Source: Opitutaceae bacterium
GTDB lineage: Bacteria; Verrucomicrobiota; Verrucomicrobiia; Opitutales; Opitutaceae
NCBI GenBank assembly: GCA_027482185.1
Contig: JAIXWF010000022.1
Location: 310,001-374,000 of the forward strand
Length of the DNA stretch: 64,000 nucleotides
Reading direction: 5' to 3'
Part shown: piece by piece, positions 26,927 through 36,592 of the stretch
How the letters are laid out: the number at the start of each line of letters is the position of its first letter
How positions within the stretch are numbered: position 1 is the stretch's first letter
The notes under the pieces: model-generated
Told to the model about the DNA's origin: nothing
The model's input: only the letters and a program-made list of their open reading frames with translations
Database searches by the model: none
Program-made: the position numbers and the translations under genes

Positions 26927-28928
26927 CCGCGGCCCGGGCCGCGACCGTGCGCTCGAGCAGGCGCTGCCAGTCGGCAATCGATCCGCCGAGGGCGGCGTCG
27001 AGTTCCGTACGATCGACGCGGAACACCAAGATCGACCCGCCGATCGAGGTGTCGGGACCGCGGACGCGCAGGTAGTGCGCCAACCGGGCAAAGCGCAGGA
27101 GCTCGTAACGCTTCCAAGCCACCTCGGTCGCGGCGAAGGCTGCGGCGGCGGGCGCGGCCGGATCGCGCCGGGGCGGCCCCGGATTCAGTTGGCGCAACAT
27201 CGCCGCTTCGTTGGCGCGCAGGCGCAGGAATTCCTGTTCGGCGGCGGCGGTCCACGGTCCGCGCAGGTCGCTGTAGACCTGTTGCAGGAGGGTCGCGCTG
27301 ACGGCGTAGACACCGGGTCCGAGGGCGCGGGCGGGCTTCGGTTCGCCGACGTTGGGCAGGCCGGGCAGCAAGGTGGCGCGGATGCCTTCGTAGGAGGGAT
27401 CACCGGCACCGAAGTAGGCGACGTAGGCCGGTTCGCCGGGCGCGGCGGTGCGGAGCCAGCGCGCGAGGCCGGCGAGGTCCTGGCCCCAATCGAGCGAGCT
27501 GTCCACGAGGTAGCGCCAGCCCTGCGCGGGACCGCCGACCAGAGAATTGAAAAACGCGAGATGGTGCGGCCGGTTGGAGGCGGCGACCGCGACGTGCGCG
27601 GCGCCGAGGGCCAGAATGCCCGCCGCGGCCCACGGGCGCGCGCGGGTAAGCCAAGCGGCCAGGCTGCCGGTGCCGATGAACAGCGCGGGGTAGATCGGCA
27701 GCAGGTGGCGGTGGCCGATGTTGAGATGGCTGAGCAGCGAGGTGATGCCGTACACGACGACGAGCGCGACCAGCGGAACCCAAGGTTGAAACGCGGCCCA
27801 TACGGCGGGGCGGCCCGACGTGCGGGCGAGGCGGCGGAGCCGGGCGCCGGCGGCGACGGCGGCGAGCGCGAAGAGGCCGAGCAACGGCAGCGTGGTTTTG
27901 ACCAGAAAGGCGAAGGGGAAGAAACCGAGCCAGCCGGTGGTGCCGTACTCGCCCGCGAAGAACGCGGCGCGTTCGCGCGAGAACTGGAGCACGAAGGCGA
28001 AACCGTAGAGGAAAGCTTCGGGGAGCGCCCGCAGATCGCGCAGCGTCGCGACGACCAGACCGGGCAGGCCGAGGTCCTCGAGGATCCAGTTCCAATCTCC
28101 GCGGTAAAAGCCCGCGCCGGTTTCGCCCGGGGCAAAGGCCGAGAAACGCGTACCGTACCAGAGCCAGATGATCGCCGCGGCCGCGATGGCATGCAGCGCG
28201 CCGCTTCCCGCCAAACGGAACAGGCCGCGGCTGCGATCCGCCCGGGGCAACGTGAACCACCATGCGACCGCGCAGATCGCCATCATCGGCAGCAACAGGA
28301 CGGCGGAGAACTTGGCCACGCAGGCGGTCCCGAAAACCAAGGCGCTGATCGCCGCGGCGGCCGGGCCGGGACGCGCGAGGTGACGCCACCACGCGCCGAG
28401 GGCGGCGAGGAAGAAGAAGGCCATGACGACGTCCGAGGTCGCGAGGGCGCCGTGGGCGAGAAATGCCGGGCACGCGGCGTAGAGCCCGAGTGCGAGGAAG
28501 CCGCCGCGCCTGCCGTGGAGCGAATTGGCCCAGCAGAAGACGAGGAAACCTAGGGCGGCGCTGAAGAGCGCCACGACGCCGCGGCCCGCGAACAGATAGA
28601 AATCGGCGGGAAGTCCGTGGCGGTAGAAGAAACGGTGCCCGTAGGTCCAGATGTCGGCCTTCGCCCAGAAGTCGGGATAGTCGGGCAGCGGGACGCCCGC
28701 GAGCGTGAGCGGGAGGCCGACGAGGCGTTGGGGGAGGATGCCGTTTTCCGGATGGAAACGGAAATCGCCGCGCGTGTTGTAGGTGTGGCCGGCGACGAGG
28801 TAGGCGATCTCGTCCGCGGTCATCGATTTTTCCGCCGCCGCTGTCAGCGCGAACAGCGCGTGGGCCAGCGCGACCAGCCCGGCGAGGGCGTAGAGGAAGA
28901 ACGGCGAACCTGGCAGATGGCGGCGCAT
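26913..28928 (-). CDS. GT-C-type membrane glycosyltransferase, pair B copy 1
   Basis: 671 residues, many hydrophobic segments. The first loop carries MTADEIAYLVAGHTYNTRGD with an acidic pair, and FHPENGILPQRL; the later GHRHLLPIYPALFI and VDSSLDWGQDLAGLARWL segments are typical of a widespread family of GT39-like proteins in PVC-group bacteria. It should transfer sugar from a lipid carrier at the outer face of the inner membrane. The ATG at 28928 overlaps the stop of the upstream paralogue. It is part of a minus-strand pair divergent from the methyltransferase at 31023. Confidence 0.75.
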   Translation of the reverse strand: MRRHLPGSPFFLYALAGLVALAHALFALTAAAEKSMTADEIAYLVAGHTYNTRGDFRFHPENGILPQRLVGLPLTLAGVPLPDYPDFWAKADIWTYGHRFFYRHGLPADFYLFAGRGVVALFSAALGFLVFCWANSLHGRRGGFLALGLYAACPAFLAHGALATSDVVMAFFFLAALGAWWRHLARPGPAAAAISALVFGTACVAKFSAVLLLPMMAICAVAWWFTLPRADRSRGLFRLAGSGALHAIAAAAIIWLWYGTRFSAFAPGETGAGFYRGDWNWILEDLGLPGLVVATLRDLRALPEAFLYGFAFVLQFSRERAAFFAGEYGTTGWLGFFPFAFLVKTTLPLLGLFALAAVAAGARLRRLARTSGRPAVWAAFQPWVPLVALVVVYGITSLLSHLNIGHRHLLPIYPALFIGTGSLAAWLTRARPWAAAGILALGAAHVAVAASNRPHHLAFFNSLVGGPAQGWRYLVDSSLDWGQDLAGLARWLRTAAPGEPAYVAYFGAGDPSYEGIRATLLPGLPNVGEPKPARALGPGVYAVSATLLQQVYSDLRGPWTAAAEQEFLRLRANEAAMLRQLNPGPPRRDPAAPAAAAFAATEVAWKRYELLRFARLAHYLRVRGPDTSIGGSILVFRVDRTELDAALGGSIADWQRLLERTVAARAAVTGR

Positions 28929-30970
28929 CAACGGCGGGCGGCGGCCGTTTTTTCGATCAGGCCGGACCACTCCGACCAGGAGCCGGCGGTCGCGGCGCGG
29001 ATCTCCTCCGCGTTCAGACGGAAGATCAAAATCGAATAGCCGGCGCGGTCGTCGGGGCCGCGGACGCGCAGGTATGCCGTGAGGCGCGCGAGCCGGAGCA
29101 GCTCGTGGCGCTTGATGGCGTCGCGCCATTTTTCCGGCGCGAGATTGCGTTCGAGTTCGGCCCGGCGGGCGGGATCGGAGGCGTAGGCGGCGAAGAGCGG
29201 TTCATAGCCGCGGAGTTCCTGGTATTCCTTTTCGCGCGCGGGCGTCCACGGGCCGTACACCGCGGTGTAGACCTGCTGCAGGACCGTGGCGCTGACCGCG
29301 TACACGCCCGGCTCGAGCGGCACGTAGCGGTGCTCGAACCGGAAGTTGTCGACGAACGCGAGCCGGCGGACGGGCAGGTTGTAGTAGTTGGGCTGGCCGG
29401 TGCCGAAGTAGGCGAGGTACGCGGGGCGGTCGTTCCGGTTGGTCTCGAGCCAACGCCGGAGCGCGGGCAGATCCTGGCCCCAGTCGAGCGAGCTGTCGAC
29501 GAGGTGGCGCCAGCCGTTGGCGGGGCCGCCGGCGAGCGGGTTGAAATAGGCGAGGTGGTGCGGGGCGATGTGCACCGCGGCCGCGGCGTGCCAGCCGAGC
29601 AGCGTCGCCACGACGGCGGCCGGCCAGCGTAACGGTGTTACAAATACGCGGCCGAGCCGGCCGGCCGCGATGAAGAGAATCGGATACAGCGGGAGAATGT
29701 GGCGGTGGCCGATGTTGAGCTGGCTGGCGAGCGATGAGACGCCGTAGACCGCCAGCAGGACCAGCAGCGGCGTCCACGGGTAGAGGCGCGGCCAGCCCGC
29801 TCGGCCCGAGGCAACGAGACGCGCAAGACCCGCGGCGAGCAGGCCCGCAAGGCCGATCACCGGCAGCGTCGTTTTCAGGAAGAAGGTCCACACGAAGAAC
29901 GTGCGCCAGCCGGTGATGCTCAGTTCGCCGTTCAAAAACGCGGACCGCATGCCGGTGGTCGCGAGCACGTAGTCGAAGCCGTAGAGGAAGCCCTCGGGCA
30001 GTGCCCGCAGGGCGGCGAGCCAGCGGGTGATTTCACCGACCAGGCCGGTGCGGCCGACATAGTCGGCCCAGGGCCGGATGAAATGGTCCGCCGGCGGCAG
30101 GGCGGGATTGAAGGCGGAGTAGCGGAATCCGTAAAAGGCCCAGATCACGGCGGCGACGACCAGCGCCTGGCCGGCGGCCGAAAGGGCGGCGGCTGAAAAT
30201 CGGCCCAAGGGAGAAGAGAATTGCCGCCCGGCGATCCGCCACGGCTCCGGCGCCAGCGCGCGGGCTCCCGCCATCAGCACCATCATGGGAATGAGCAGCA
30301 CGGCCGAGTACTTGGCGACGAACGCGAGTCCGAGCACGACGGCAGAAAGCCACCACGAGGCTGCGCCGCCGTCGTGCAGGTGGCGCCACCACGCGGCGAG
30401 GGCCGCGAAAAAAAAGAACACCATGCACACATCGCTGGTGACCAAGGCCCCGTGCGCGAGGAAGTCGGGGCTGAACGCGAACAGCACGAGGGAAACCAGA
30501 CCGCCGGCGTCGCCGAAGCGCCGGCGCGACCAGCAAAAGACCAAAATGCCCGTGCCAACACTGAACAGCGCGATCATCGCGCGCCCCGCCATCAGCCGCG
30601 GGAAATGGTCCGCGCCCGTTTCGTAGAAGAATTGGTGGCCGAAGATCCAGGCGTCGCTTGTGCGCCAGTAGGCGTTGCCTTCGAGCGGCGGCAGTTCGGC
30701 GCCGGCAAGGTAAATCGGCAGGGCCGCCCACCGCTGCGGCAGGTTGCCGTTTTCCGGATGCAGCCGGTAGTCGTGGTTGCGCCAGTAGCTGAGGCCGGCC
30801 GTGAGGTGGACCAATTCATCCGAAGTGGTGCTGGCCTCGCGTTTGCCTCCGACCGCCAGCGCAAAGTGGATCGCGAGCAGCACGGCCGCCGCGATCCAGA
30901 CCGCCCGTTTGGGACCGCGCCGCACGGTCCCGGTAACGGGGCCGGAAGGGGACGCGGAAGGGGCGGTCAT
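28928..30970 (-). CDS. GT-C-type membrane glycosyltransferase, pair B copy 2
   Basis: 680 residues. Same architecture as its downstream neighbour: STTSDELVHLTAGLSYWRNHD, LHPENGNLPQRW, GHRHILPLYPILFI and VDSSLDWGQDLPALRRWL all have direct counterparts there. The start at 30970 omits an unlikely Cys/Arg-rich extension. Translational coupling with the next gene by stop/start overlap suggests the two work together. Confidence 0.75.
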   Translation of the reverse strand: MTAPSASPSGPVTGTVRRGPKRAVWIAAAVLLAIHFALAVGGKREASTTSDELVHLTAGLSYWRNHDYRLHPENGNLPQRWAALPIYLAGAELPPLEGNAYWRTSDAWIFGHQFFYETGADHFPRLMAGRAMIALFSVGTGILVFCWSRRRFGDAGGLVSLVLFAFSPDFLAHGALVTSDVCMVFFFFAALAAWWRHLHDGGAASWWLSAVVLGLAFVAKYSAVLLIPMMVLMAGARALAPEPWRIAGRQFSSPLGRFSAAALSAAGQALVVAAVIWAFYGFRYSAFNPALPPADHFIRPWADYVGRTGLVGEITRWLAALRALPEGFLYGFDYVLATTGMRSAFLNGELSITGWRTFFVWTFFLKTTLPVIGLAGLLAAGLARLVASGRAGWPRLYPWTPLLVLLAVYGVSSLASQLNIGHRHILPLYPILFIAAGRLGRVFVTPLRWPAAVVATLLGWHAAAAVHIAPHHLAYFNPLAGGPANGWRHLVDSSLDWGQDLPALRRWLETNRNDRPAYLAYFGTGQPNYYNLPVRRLAFVDNFRFEHRYVPLEPGVYAVSATVLQQVYTAVYGPWTPAREKEYQELRGYEPLFAAYASDPARRAELERNLAPEKWRDAIKRHELLRLARLTAYLRVRGPDDRAGYSILIFRLNAEEIRAATAGSWSEWSGLIEKTAAARR

Positions 30971-31022
30971 TCGTTTCACCTTGGACAAGTCCCGCGGGCA
31001 AAACAACGCTGTGCCGCAGCGC

Positions 31023-31769
31023 ATGGATCCCGCCGAATACGCCAATCTCGCAGCCGTCGAAGGCGAGCATTGGTACTACGCGGGCAAGCGCGACGTCGTC
31101 CGCCATTGGCTCGATCGCACCTTCCCGCTCCGGCCGGAGCACGTGTTGCTCGATTGCGGCGCCGGCACCGGATGTTTTGCGGCGGAGCTGGCGGCTCGCT
31201 GCCGGGTGCTCGTGCTGGACGACCACGAGGAGGCGCTGCGGCTCCTGCGCCGGCGGTTCCGGCCGGAACAGATCCTCAGCCTTGCCGGCGACCGCATTCC
31301 GCTGCCGGATGGCTCGCTCGACGCGGTGACCGCGCTCGATGTGCTCGAGCACGTGCCCGACGACCGCGCGGTGGTCGCGGGTTTTGCCCGCCTGCTGCGG
31401 CCGGGCGGCGTCGCGGTCGTCACCGTGCCGGCGGGACGGGCGTTGTGGAGCGACTGGGATGTCACGTTGCACCATTACCGGCGTTACACGCGCCGGGAGT
31501 TGGCGGCGCTGTTTCCCACCGGCGAATGGGAAATCGAGCACGTGAACTATACGAACACGCTGATCTATCCCGCGGTGTGGTGGATCCGGAAGTGGCGGGC
31601 ATGGCGCGCGCGGGCCGGCTGGGGCGGCGCGGCGGTCCGCACCGAAGATCGCATTCCCGCGCCGTGGCTGAACCGCCTGTTGCGGGCGACCTTCGTCGGT
31701 TGCGGGCGGCTGCGGTTGCCGTTTCCCTTCGGCGTCAGCCTGATTCTGGTTGCGCGCCGTCGCGGCTGA
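31023..31769 (+). CDS. Class I SAM-dependent methyltransferase
   Basis: 248 residues. The SAM-binding motif LLDCGAGTGCFAAEL (near 40-54) and LDVLEHVPDD followed by LLRPGGVAVVTVPAG are the classical motifs I-III of class I methyltransferases, with a C-terminal part (HHYRRYTRRELAAL) typical of those in polysaccharide loci. Divergent from the GT-C pair with only about 52 bp between starts, and converging with the large array on the other side. Substrate unknown, probably a glycan or lipid intermediate. Confidence 0.8.
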   Translation: MDPAEYANLAAVEGEHWYYAGKRDVVRHWLDRTFPLRPEHVLLDCGAGTGCFAAELAARCRVLVLDDHEEALRLLRRRFRPEQILSLAGDRIPLPDGSLDAVTALDVLEHVPDDRAVVAGFARLLRPGGVAVVTVPAGRALWSDWDVTLHHYRRYTRRELAALFPTGEWEIEHVNYTNTLIYPAVWWIRKWRAWRARAGWGGAAVRTEDRIPAPWLNRLLRATFVGCGRLRLPFPFGVSLILVARRRG

Positions 31770-31784
31770 ACCGCGCGGTCGCCG

Positions 31785-34028
31785 TCACTCTTTGAGCCGG
31801 GCCAATGCGACCTCGTTGCCGGCGGCATCGCGCAAGGTGATCAAGGCCCCGGCCGTCGGACGCGGCTGGGCGAAGCGGTCGAAGTGCACGATCACCGTGG
31901 CCGGCCCGGGCGAAGGAAACGGCCAGGCCGCGGTTTTCGCCGCGCCGGACGGAACGCCGCGGAGATCCGTGGGCGTGACCTCGACGCGGGCGTTGCCGGG
32001 ATGGAACGCGAGCCCCTTGGCGCCGGGCTGGCGCGGGTCCGTGATCTCGATGCGGGCGACGGTCCGGCCCGGCGGCAGTGCGAGGCGGAGCTTGAGGGCC
32101 GTGTTCTCCTTCCCGGCGGCTTCCCCATAGACGAGCATTTCGCCGAGCAGCAGCGGATCGATTGTGCGGCCCCGGCGCACGCGGAACTCGAAGTTATCCA
32201 GTTTGAAGGCGATCGCGAAGTTGCGGTCGATGTAGTCGTGCAGCACGCCGGCGGGCGCGAAGCTCCGCTTGGTGAGGTACTCGATGTGCTCGCGCTGGAC
32301 GACGATGCAGGCGTCGGGTTTGGCCTCGAGTGCGCGGACGATCGCCTCCTGGCGCTCTCGGTTCAGCAGCGAAAACCAGTGCGTGACATTTGCGAGCGTC
32401 GGCGTGGGCCGGCCGCTCCAGAAATTGAGGCTGAACATGCCGGGCTCGGAAAAGACGACGTCGGCGTGGGCCGCGGCGTTGTAGACGAGGACGCGGAACA
32501 GCGCCGAGGCCTCGCTCGGCAACCTGAGGAATTCCGCGCCGGGCAGGCCGAGGTCGCTGCCGTCGTCGTAGCGGCGGGCGGCGTCGTGGAAGCGGCTGCC
32601 GACCAGCAGGGCGAGGGCGGCGGCCGCCGCGGCCGGCAGGTAGCGGCGGACCCGATCGCCCGCGGTATCCGGCGGGGAATTGCGCCGCGCGGCGAGCCAG
32701 CGGATCGCGTCGGCGGCGCCGGCGGCGGCCAGCGGCAGGGCGAAGAAAGTGCCCCACGCGATCTGGCTGCCCGCGACGGGAAAGGCGTGGAGCGATTGGC
32801 CGAGCCAGAGCAACCCGAGCCAGTTCGTCGCGGTGCGCTCAGGTCCCGCGGTGCCGCCGAGCGGCCAGAGAAAGAGCCAGAGGCAGGGTGCGCCGAAGCC
32901 GAAGATCACGCGGTCGGGGCTGGAATCCGGAAACTGCAGCACGGCGTAGACGGCACCGCCGGCGGCCGCGAGCCGCAGCCAAGCGACGACGACATCCGCG
33001 CGCGCGTCGCCGCGCCGGCGACGCCAGACCGCCCACGCGCAGGCGAGCACCGCGGCGGCGGCGAAGGCCGGCGTCGCCGCGGGCCAGGTGTAGCTGAGGT
33101 TGAAGGCGGCGGGCATCCGCAGCGGCCCGAGGAGCACTCCCTCGAGGATGTCGGCGGGCCCGGAGCCGCGGAGCAGCACCACGGCGCACACGAAGGCGAC
33201 GACCCCGAGGCCGCCGAGGATGCAGCGGCCAAGGGTCGGCCAGCCGGCGACGGCTTGCCGGTTCGGCCCGGCGGCCGCGAGCGCGGCCAAGGCGGAAACG
33301 GCGAAGACTCCCGCGAACGTCTGCACCCAACCGAGCGACAGCATCGGCCGCATCAGGGCGAGCGGCACGAGCAGCGCGCCGACGGCTAGAAGCCACGGCG
33401 CGATCCGCCGTAGCCGGTCGTCGCGGTGATGGAGCAAAATGAACGCGCTACCGGCGAGGATCACGAAGCCGCCGACGTTGACCTTGGTCAGGGCGAGGGC
33501 GGCGGCCGCGGCGCCGGTGAGCAGGGCCCAGCGGTCCACGCGGCCCTCCGTCAGCCAGCGGTAGCCGAGAGCGCCCGCGACGGCGACCGTGACGGCGATG
33601 AGGCTGCCGGGGTGGGACGGTTCGCTCACCATGATCCACAGGTAGGCGAAGGTGCCGGCGAGGACGGCGAGCGCCGCGGGGAGGCTGCGGGTCGCCTGCC
33701 GCGCGACGGCGGCGCAGGCGAGCGCGGTGCCGATCCAGGAGGCGAGGGTCACAAGCCGGCCGGCGATGTGCGTGAAAGGCAGGCCCAGACCATGCAGCAC
33801 GTAGTAGACGACGAAGGGAAACGGGCCGTACTGGGAGTAAACGTCGCGGTAGAGGCCGCCGTATTCGGCGAAGTTGCGCAACGAGACGAGCACGTAGCCC
33901 TCGTCGTCGTAGAACATGAACGCGCTGAACATCAGCCGCGCGGCGGCGTAACTCAGCGCGGCGAGCGCGGCGGTGAAGACCAGCGTGCGCCACCAGCCGG
34001 CGGCGGCGATCGGCTTCGACTCAGGCAC
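31785..34028 (-). CDS. GT-C-like polytopic membrane protein
   Basis: 747 residues, GTG start. About 12 hydrophobic segments in the first ~490 residues, with an acidic motif FYDDEGYVLVSLRNFAEYGG in the first large loop, as in GT39/GT83-like enzymes, then a soluble C-terminal region including a beta-rich end. It overlaps the upstream GT2 gene by 8 bp; that gene should provide the polyprenyl-phosphate sugar donor, so the pair fits one donor-making and one donor-using enzyme. Last gene of the large minus-strand array. Confidence 0.65.
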   Translation of the reverse strand: MPESKPIAAAGWWRTLVFTAALAALSYAAARLMFSAFMFYDDEGYVLVSLRNFAEYGGLYRDVYSQYGPFPFVVYYVLHGLGLPFTHIAGRLVTLASWIGTALACAAVARQATRSLPAALAVLAGTFAYLWIMVSEPSHPGSLIAVTVAVAGALGYRWLTEGRVDRWALLTGAAAAALALTKVNVGGFVILAGSAFILLHHRDDRLRRIAPWLLAVGALLVPLALMRPMLSLGWVQTFAGVFAVSALAALAAAGPNRQAVAGWPTLGRCILGGLGVVAFVCAVVLLRGSGPADILEGVLLGPLRMPAAFNLSYTWPAATPAFAAAAVLACAWAVWRRRRGDARADVVVAWLRLAAAGGAVYAVLQFPDSSPDRVIFGFGAPCLWLFLWPLGGTAGPERTATNWLGLLWLGQSLHAFPVAGSQIAWGTFFALPLAAAGAADAIRWLAARRNSPPDTAGDRVRRYLPAAAAAALALLVGSRFHDAARRYDDGSDLGLPGAEFLRLPSEASALFRVLVYNAAAHADVVFSEPGMFSLNFWSGRPTPTLANVTHWFSLLNRERQEAIVRALEAKPDACIVVQREHIEYLTKRSFAPAGVLHDYIDRNFAIAFKLDNFEFRVRRGRTIDPLLLGEMLVYGEAAGKENTALKLRLALPPGRTVARIEITDPRQPGAKGLAFHPGNARVEVTPTDLRGVPSGAAKTAAWPFPSPGPATVIVHFDRFAQPRPTAGALITLRDAAGNEVALARLKE

Positions 34029-34998
34029 GCGGCGCGGCGCGGAAGGCCGGACGGGAGCCCGACGGGGCCGGTTTCACGATGTACGGCGGCCGGCGTTTCA
34101 CTTCGTCGTAAACCCGGCCGAGGTATTCGCCGAGGATGCCGATACCGATGAGTTGCACGCCGCCGAGGAAGAGCACCACGACGATGGTCGTCGTGAAGCC
34201 CTGCTGCGAATTTTCGAAACCGAGCAGGCGCCACAGCGTGAAGAACAAGCCGCCCGCGAAGCCCATGAACGCGACAAACAAACCGCAGTAGGTAAGAAGG
34301 CGCAGGGGCAGGTGCGAGAAACTGAAGAGACCGTCGAGCGCGTAGCGGACGAGACGGCGAAACGTCTGCTGCGGTTGGCCGGCGGCGCGTTCCTGCCGGT
34401 CGTACATGACGTCTGCGGCGGGAAACCCGATCCAGGCCCGCAGGCCGGGAAAGAAACGGTGGCGTTCGGGCAGGTTGTTGTAGGCGACGACGGCGTTGCG
34501 GCCGAGCAGGCCGAACGTTCCGGTGTTGGGCTCGATCGGGTAATCGGACAGCAGGCCGAAGATCCGGTGGAAGGCGTCGAAGCCCACGCGGCGCAGGCCG
34601 GTCTCGCTTCGCGTCCGGCGGGTGGCGCGCACGACCTCGGCGCCGTTGCGCCACGCGGCGATCATTTCGGGAATCAGCTCCGGCGGATCCTGGAGATCGG
34701 CGTCCATCGTCACCACGGCATCGGCGTCGGCCGCGTGGGCGAGGCCGGCGGACAGCGCCGCCTGGAAACCGAAGTTGCGCGACAGCTCCACGGCTTCGAA
34801 ACGCGGATCGCGGCCCGCCTGTTCCCGCAGCATGGCGGCGGAGCGGTCGCGACTGCCGTCGTCCACCAGCACGGCCCGCCAGATCACGTCGGGGTTGCCG
34901 TCGAACAGCCGCGCCAGCCGGGTGAAAAGCTCCGGCAGCACGGCCTCTTCGTTGAAGACCGGGATGACGACGGCGAGGGTCGGAGCTGGGTCGGCCAT
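34021..34998 (-). CDS. Polyprenyl-phosphate glycosyltransferase (GT2, GtrB/ArnC-like)
   Basis: 325 residues. The GT-A domain shows VVIPVFNEEAVLPELF, VDDGSRDRS and the DxD-type [12 protein letters not shown], followed by two C-terminal transmembrane segments ending in YLGRVYDEVKRRPPYIV, the GtrB/ArnC layout. These enzymes move a sugar from a nucleotide donor to undecaprenyl phosphate on the inner leaflet. The start at 34998 begins just before the conserved strand. The paralogue at 42242-43255 shares every motif. Confidence 0.88.
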   Translation of the reverse strand: MADPAPTLAVVIPVFNEEAVLPELFTRLARLFDGNPDVIWRAVLVDDGSRDRSAAMLREQAGRDPRFEAVELSRNFGFQAALSAGLAHAADADAVVTMDADLQDPPELIPEMIAAWRNGAEVVRATRRTRSETGLRRVGFDAFHRIFGLLSDYPIEPNTGTFGLLGRNAVVAYNNLPERHRFFPGLRAWIGFPAADVMYDRQERAAGQPQQTFRRLVRYALDGLFSFSHLPLRLLTYCGLFVAFMGFAGGLFFTLWRLLGFENSQQGFTTTIVVVLFLGGVQLIGIGILGEYLGRVYDEVKRRPPYIVKPAPSGSRPAFRAAPRA

Positions 34999-35050
34999 GG
35001 ACGCGGGCAGCATGAAAATTGTCGGCGCGAGTGCGAGCACAAGCGCGCCG

Positions 35051-36592
35051 TCAGCGGCCTGGGGCGGAGGGGGCCGGGACGCCGGGAGCCGGCCGGGTGA
35101 AGAAGTCCCAAGGACCGCTTTGGTAAACGCGCGTAAAATCGGTGAACACGTGCCGCAGTTCCCGCGACGGGTCCTGCTCGTGGTAGACCAGAAACGCCAG
35201 GCCCGGCGGGAAGCGCCGGCGGACTTCCGCCCGATCCGCGGGCCGGCCGGCGAGCCGCCAATCGTAGAGGCCGTAGTCGAACGGATCGTCGCGGCCCTCG
35301 GCCAGCAGCATGATCAGCGGATTGTTGGGAAACGCGACCGCGCCGGGATGGGTTTGCGCGAACGCGAACGCTTCCCGGTGTTGCGCGCCGGGATCGAGGA
35401 TCGCCAGATGCGATTCGCGGAAGGCGCGCTGCACGGCGAAGCCCGCGGCGGCTATGCCGCCGCAGACGAGCAGGAGCGCAGCGGTCCGCCGGCGGAGCGG
35501 ATCGGCCAGCGCGGCGCCGAGGCGGGCGAGGCCGGCGAGGATCGCATAGGTGAGGGCGTGGAGGGAGTTTTGGTCGCCGCCGATCTTGGCGGCGGCCATC
35601 AGGCCGAGCGGCAAGACGGCCAGCGCGCTCCCAGCGAGCAGGTCGGACAGGGCGCGATCCGGATGGGCGGACGTTGCGTGGTCGCCCGCCGGCGGGCGTC
35701 GAAAGACGACCAGCACGAGCCACGCCCAGCCGGTGCCGGCGGCAAACGCCCCGAGCAGCGGCCCGATCCGCGATCCGTCGACCGGGTGGGCTCCGGGAAT
35801 GGTGATCAGGCAATGCCAGAGCGGGGCGAAGCCGAATTTCAGAATCGAACCAACCGCGAAGATTCCCGCGAACAGCGCGTAGGCGCCGAGGTAGCGCCGC
35901 AGGCGCGCCCGGTCGCCCGCACGAAAGAGCCAGACCGCGTGCGCGAGCAACAGGCAGGCTTCGATCTGTTTGGTGCCGGCGGCCAGGACGGCCAGCGCGG
36001 CGGCCCACGCCGGATCGCGGCCGCGCGCGAGCGCGAAGGCGGCAGCGGCTCCGAAAGCGACCGCGGCGGTGTCGGCCCCGAGGGCGGCCGCGCCGTACCA
36101 CGTGCCGAACGGCGCCAGCAGCGCCGCGAGACCGGCGGCGGCCAGCAGCAGGCCGTCGGCCCGGCTGCCCCGCCGCCGCAGGCGCGTCCACGTCAGCAGC
36201 AGCAACGGCAGGAGAAACCACAGCGCATTGAGCCACGCGGCCGCGCGCAGGGCGGCGAGCGGCTCGCGGAGCAGCGCCGCGGGCGCGTAGGCGGCGGCGG
36301 CGACCGGACCGTAGATCCAGCCGTTGACCGCGGGATCTCCGGGTCCGCGGTAGAGCGGCAGGCCTTCGAGCAATCGGACCGAGGCGGCGAGCCGCGCCGC
36401 GCTCCAATTCCAATGCGGCACGAGGCGGAACGCCGACCAGGCGGCCACGGCGACCAGAAACAGCAGCAGCGGCAGCAGCAGGCGCGCCAGCCGGTCGGCG
36501 GCGTCGCCGCCGCGCAGGCGCGAGACCGCGAGCGCGCCGGTGGCGAGGCAGGCGGCGCCGCCGAGGGCAACGGACAACGGATCAACGGTCAT
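35051..36592 (-). CDS. GT87/DUF2029-like membrane glycosyltransferase (separate C-half paralogue)
   Basis: 513 residues, about 11 hydrophobic segments. Landmarks are PHWNWSAARLAASVRLLEGL, NGWIYGP, AGTKQIEACLLL, KFGFAPLWH and KIGGDQNSLHALTY. The same landmarks in the same order occur in the C-terminal half of the 1038-residue protein at 38270-41386 (NWNDIRLAPAF, GTWIYGP, ATAKQTAVLLL, FGWSPLWFN, KVGGDTNVLHGSFY). It begins within the last 11 bp of the gene before it. Function by family: transfer of a sugar, such as mannose, from a lipid carrier; exact role unknown. Confidence 0.7.
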   Translation of the reverse strand: MTVDPLSVALGGAACLATGALAVSRLRGGDAADRLARLLLPLLLFLVAVAAWSAFRLVPHWNWSAARLAASVRLLEGLPLYRGPGDPAVNGWIYGPVAAAAYAPAALLREPLAALRAAAWLNALWFLLPLLLLTWTRLRRRGSRADGLLLAAAGLAALLAPFGTWYGAAALGADTAAVAFGAAAAFALARGRDPAWAAALAVLAAGTKQIEACLLLAHAVWLFRAGDRARLRRYLGAYALFAGIFAVGSILKFGFAPLWHCLITIPGAHPVDGSRIGPLLGAFAAGTGWAWLVLVVFRRPPAGDHATSAHPDRALSDLLAGSALAVLPLGLMAAAKIGGDQNSLHALTYAILAGLARLGAALADPLRRRTAALLLVCGGIAAAGFAVQRAFRESHLAILDPGAQHREAFAFAQTHPGAVAFPNNPLIMLLAEGRDDPFDYGLYDWRLAGRPADRAEVRRRFPPGLAFLVYHEQDPSRELRHVFTDFTRVYQSGPWDFFTRPAPGVPAPSAPGR

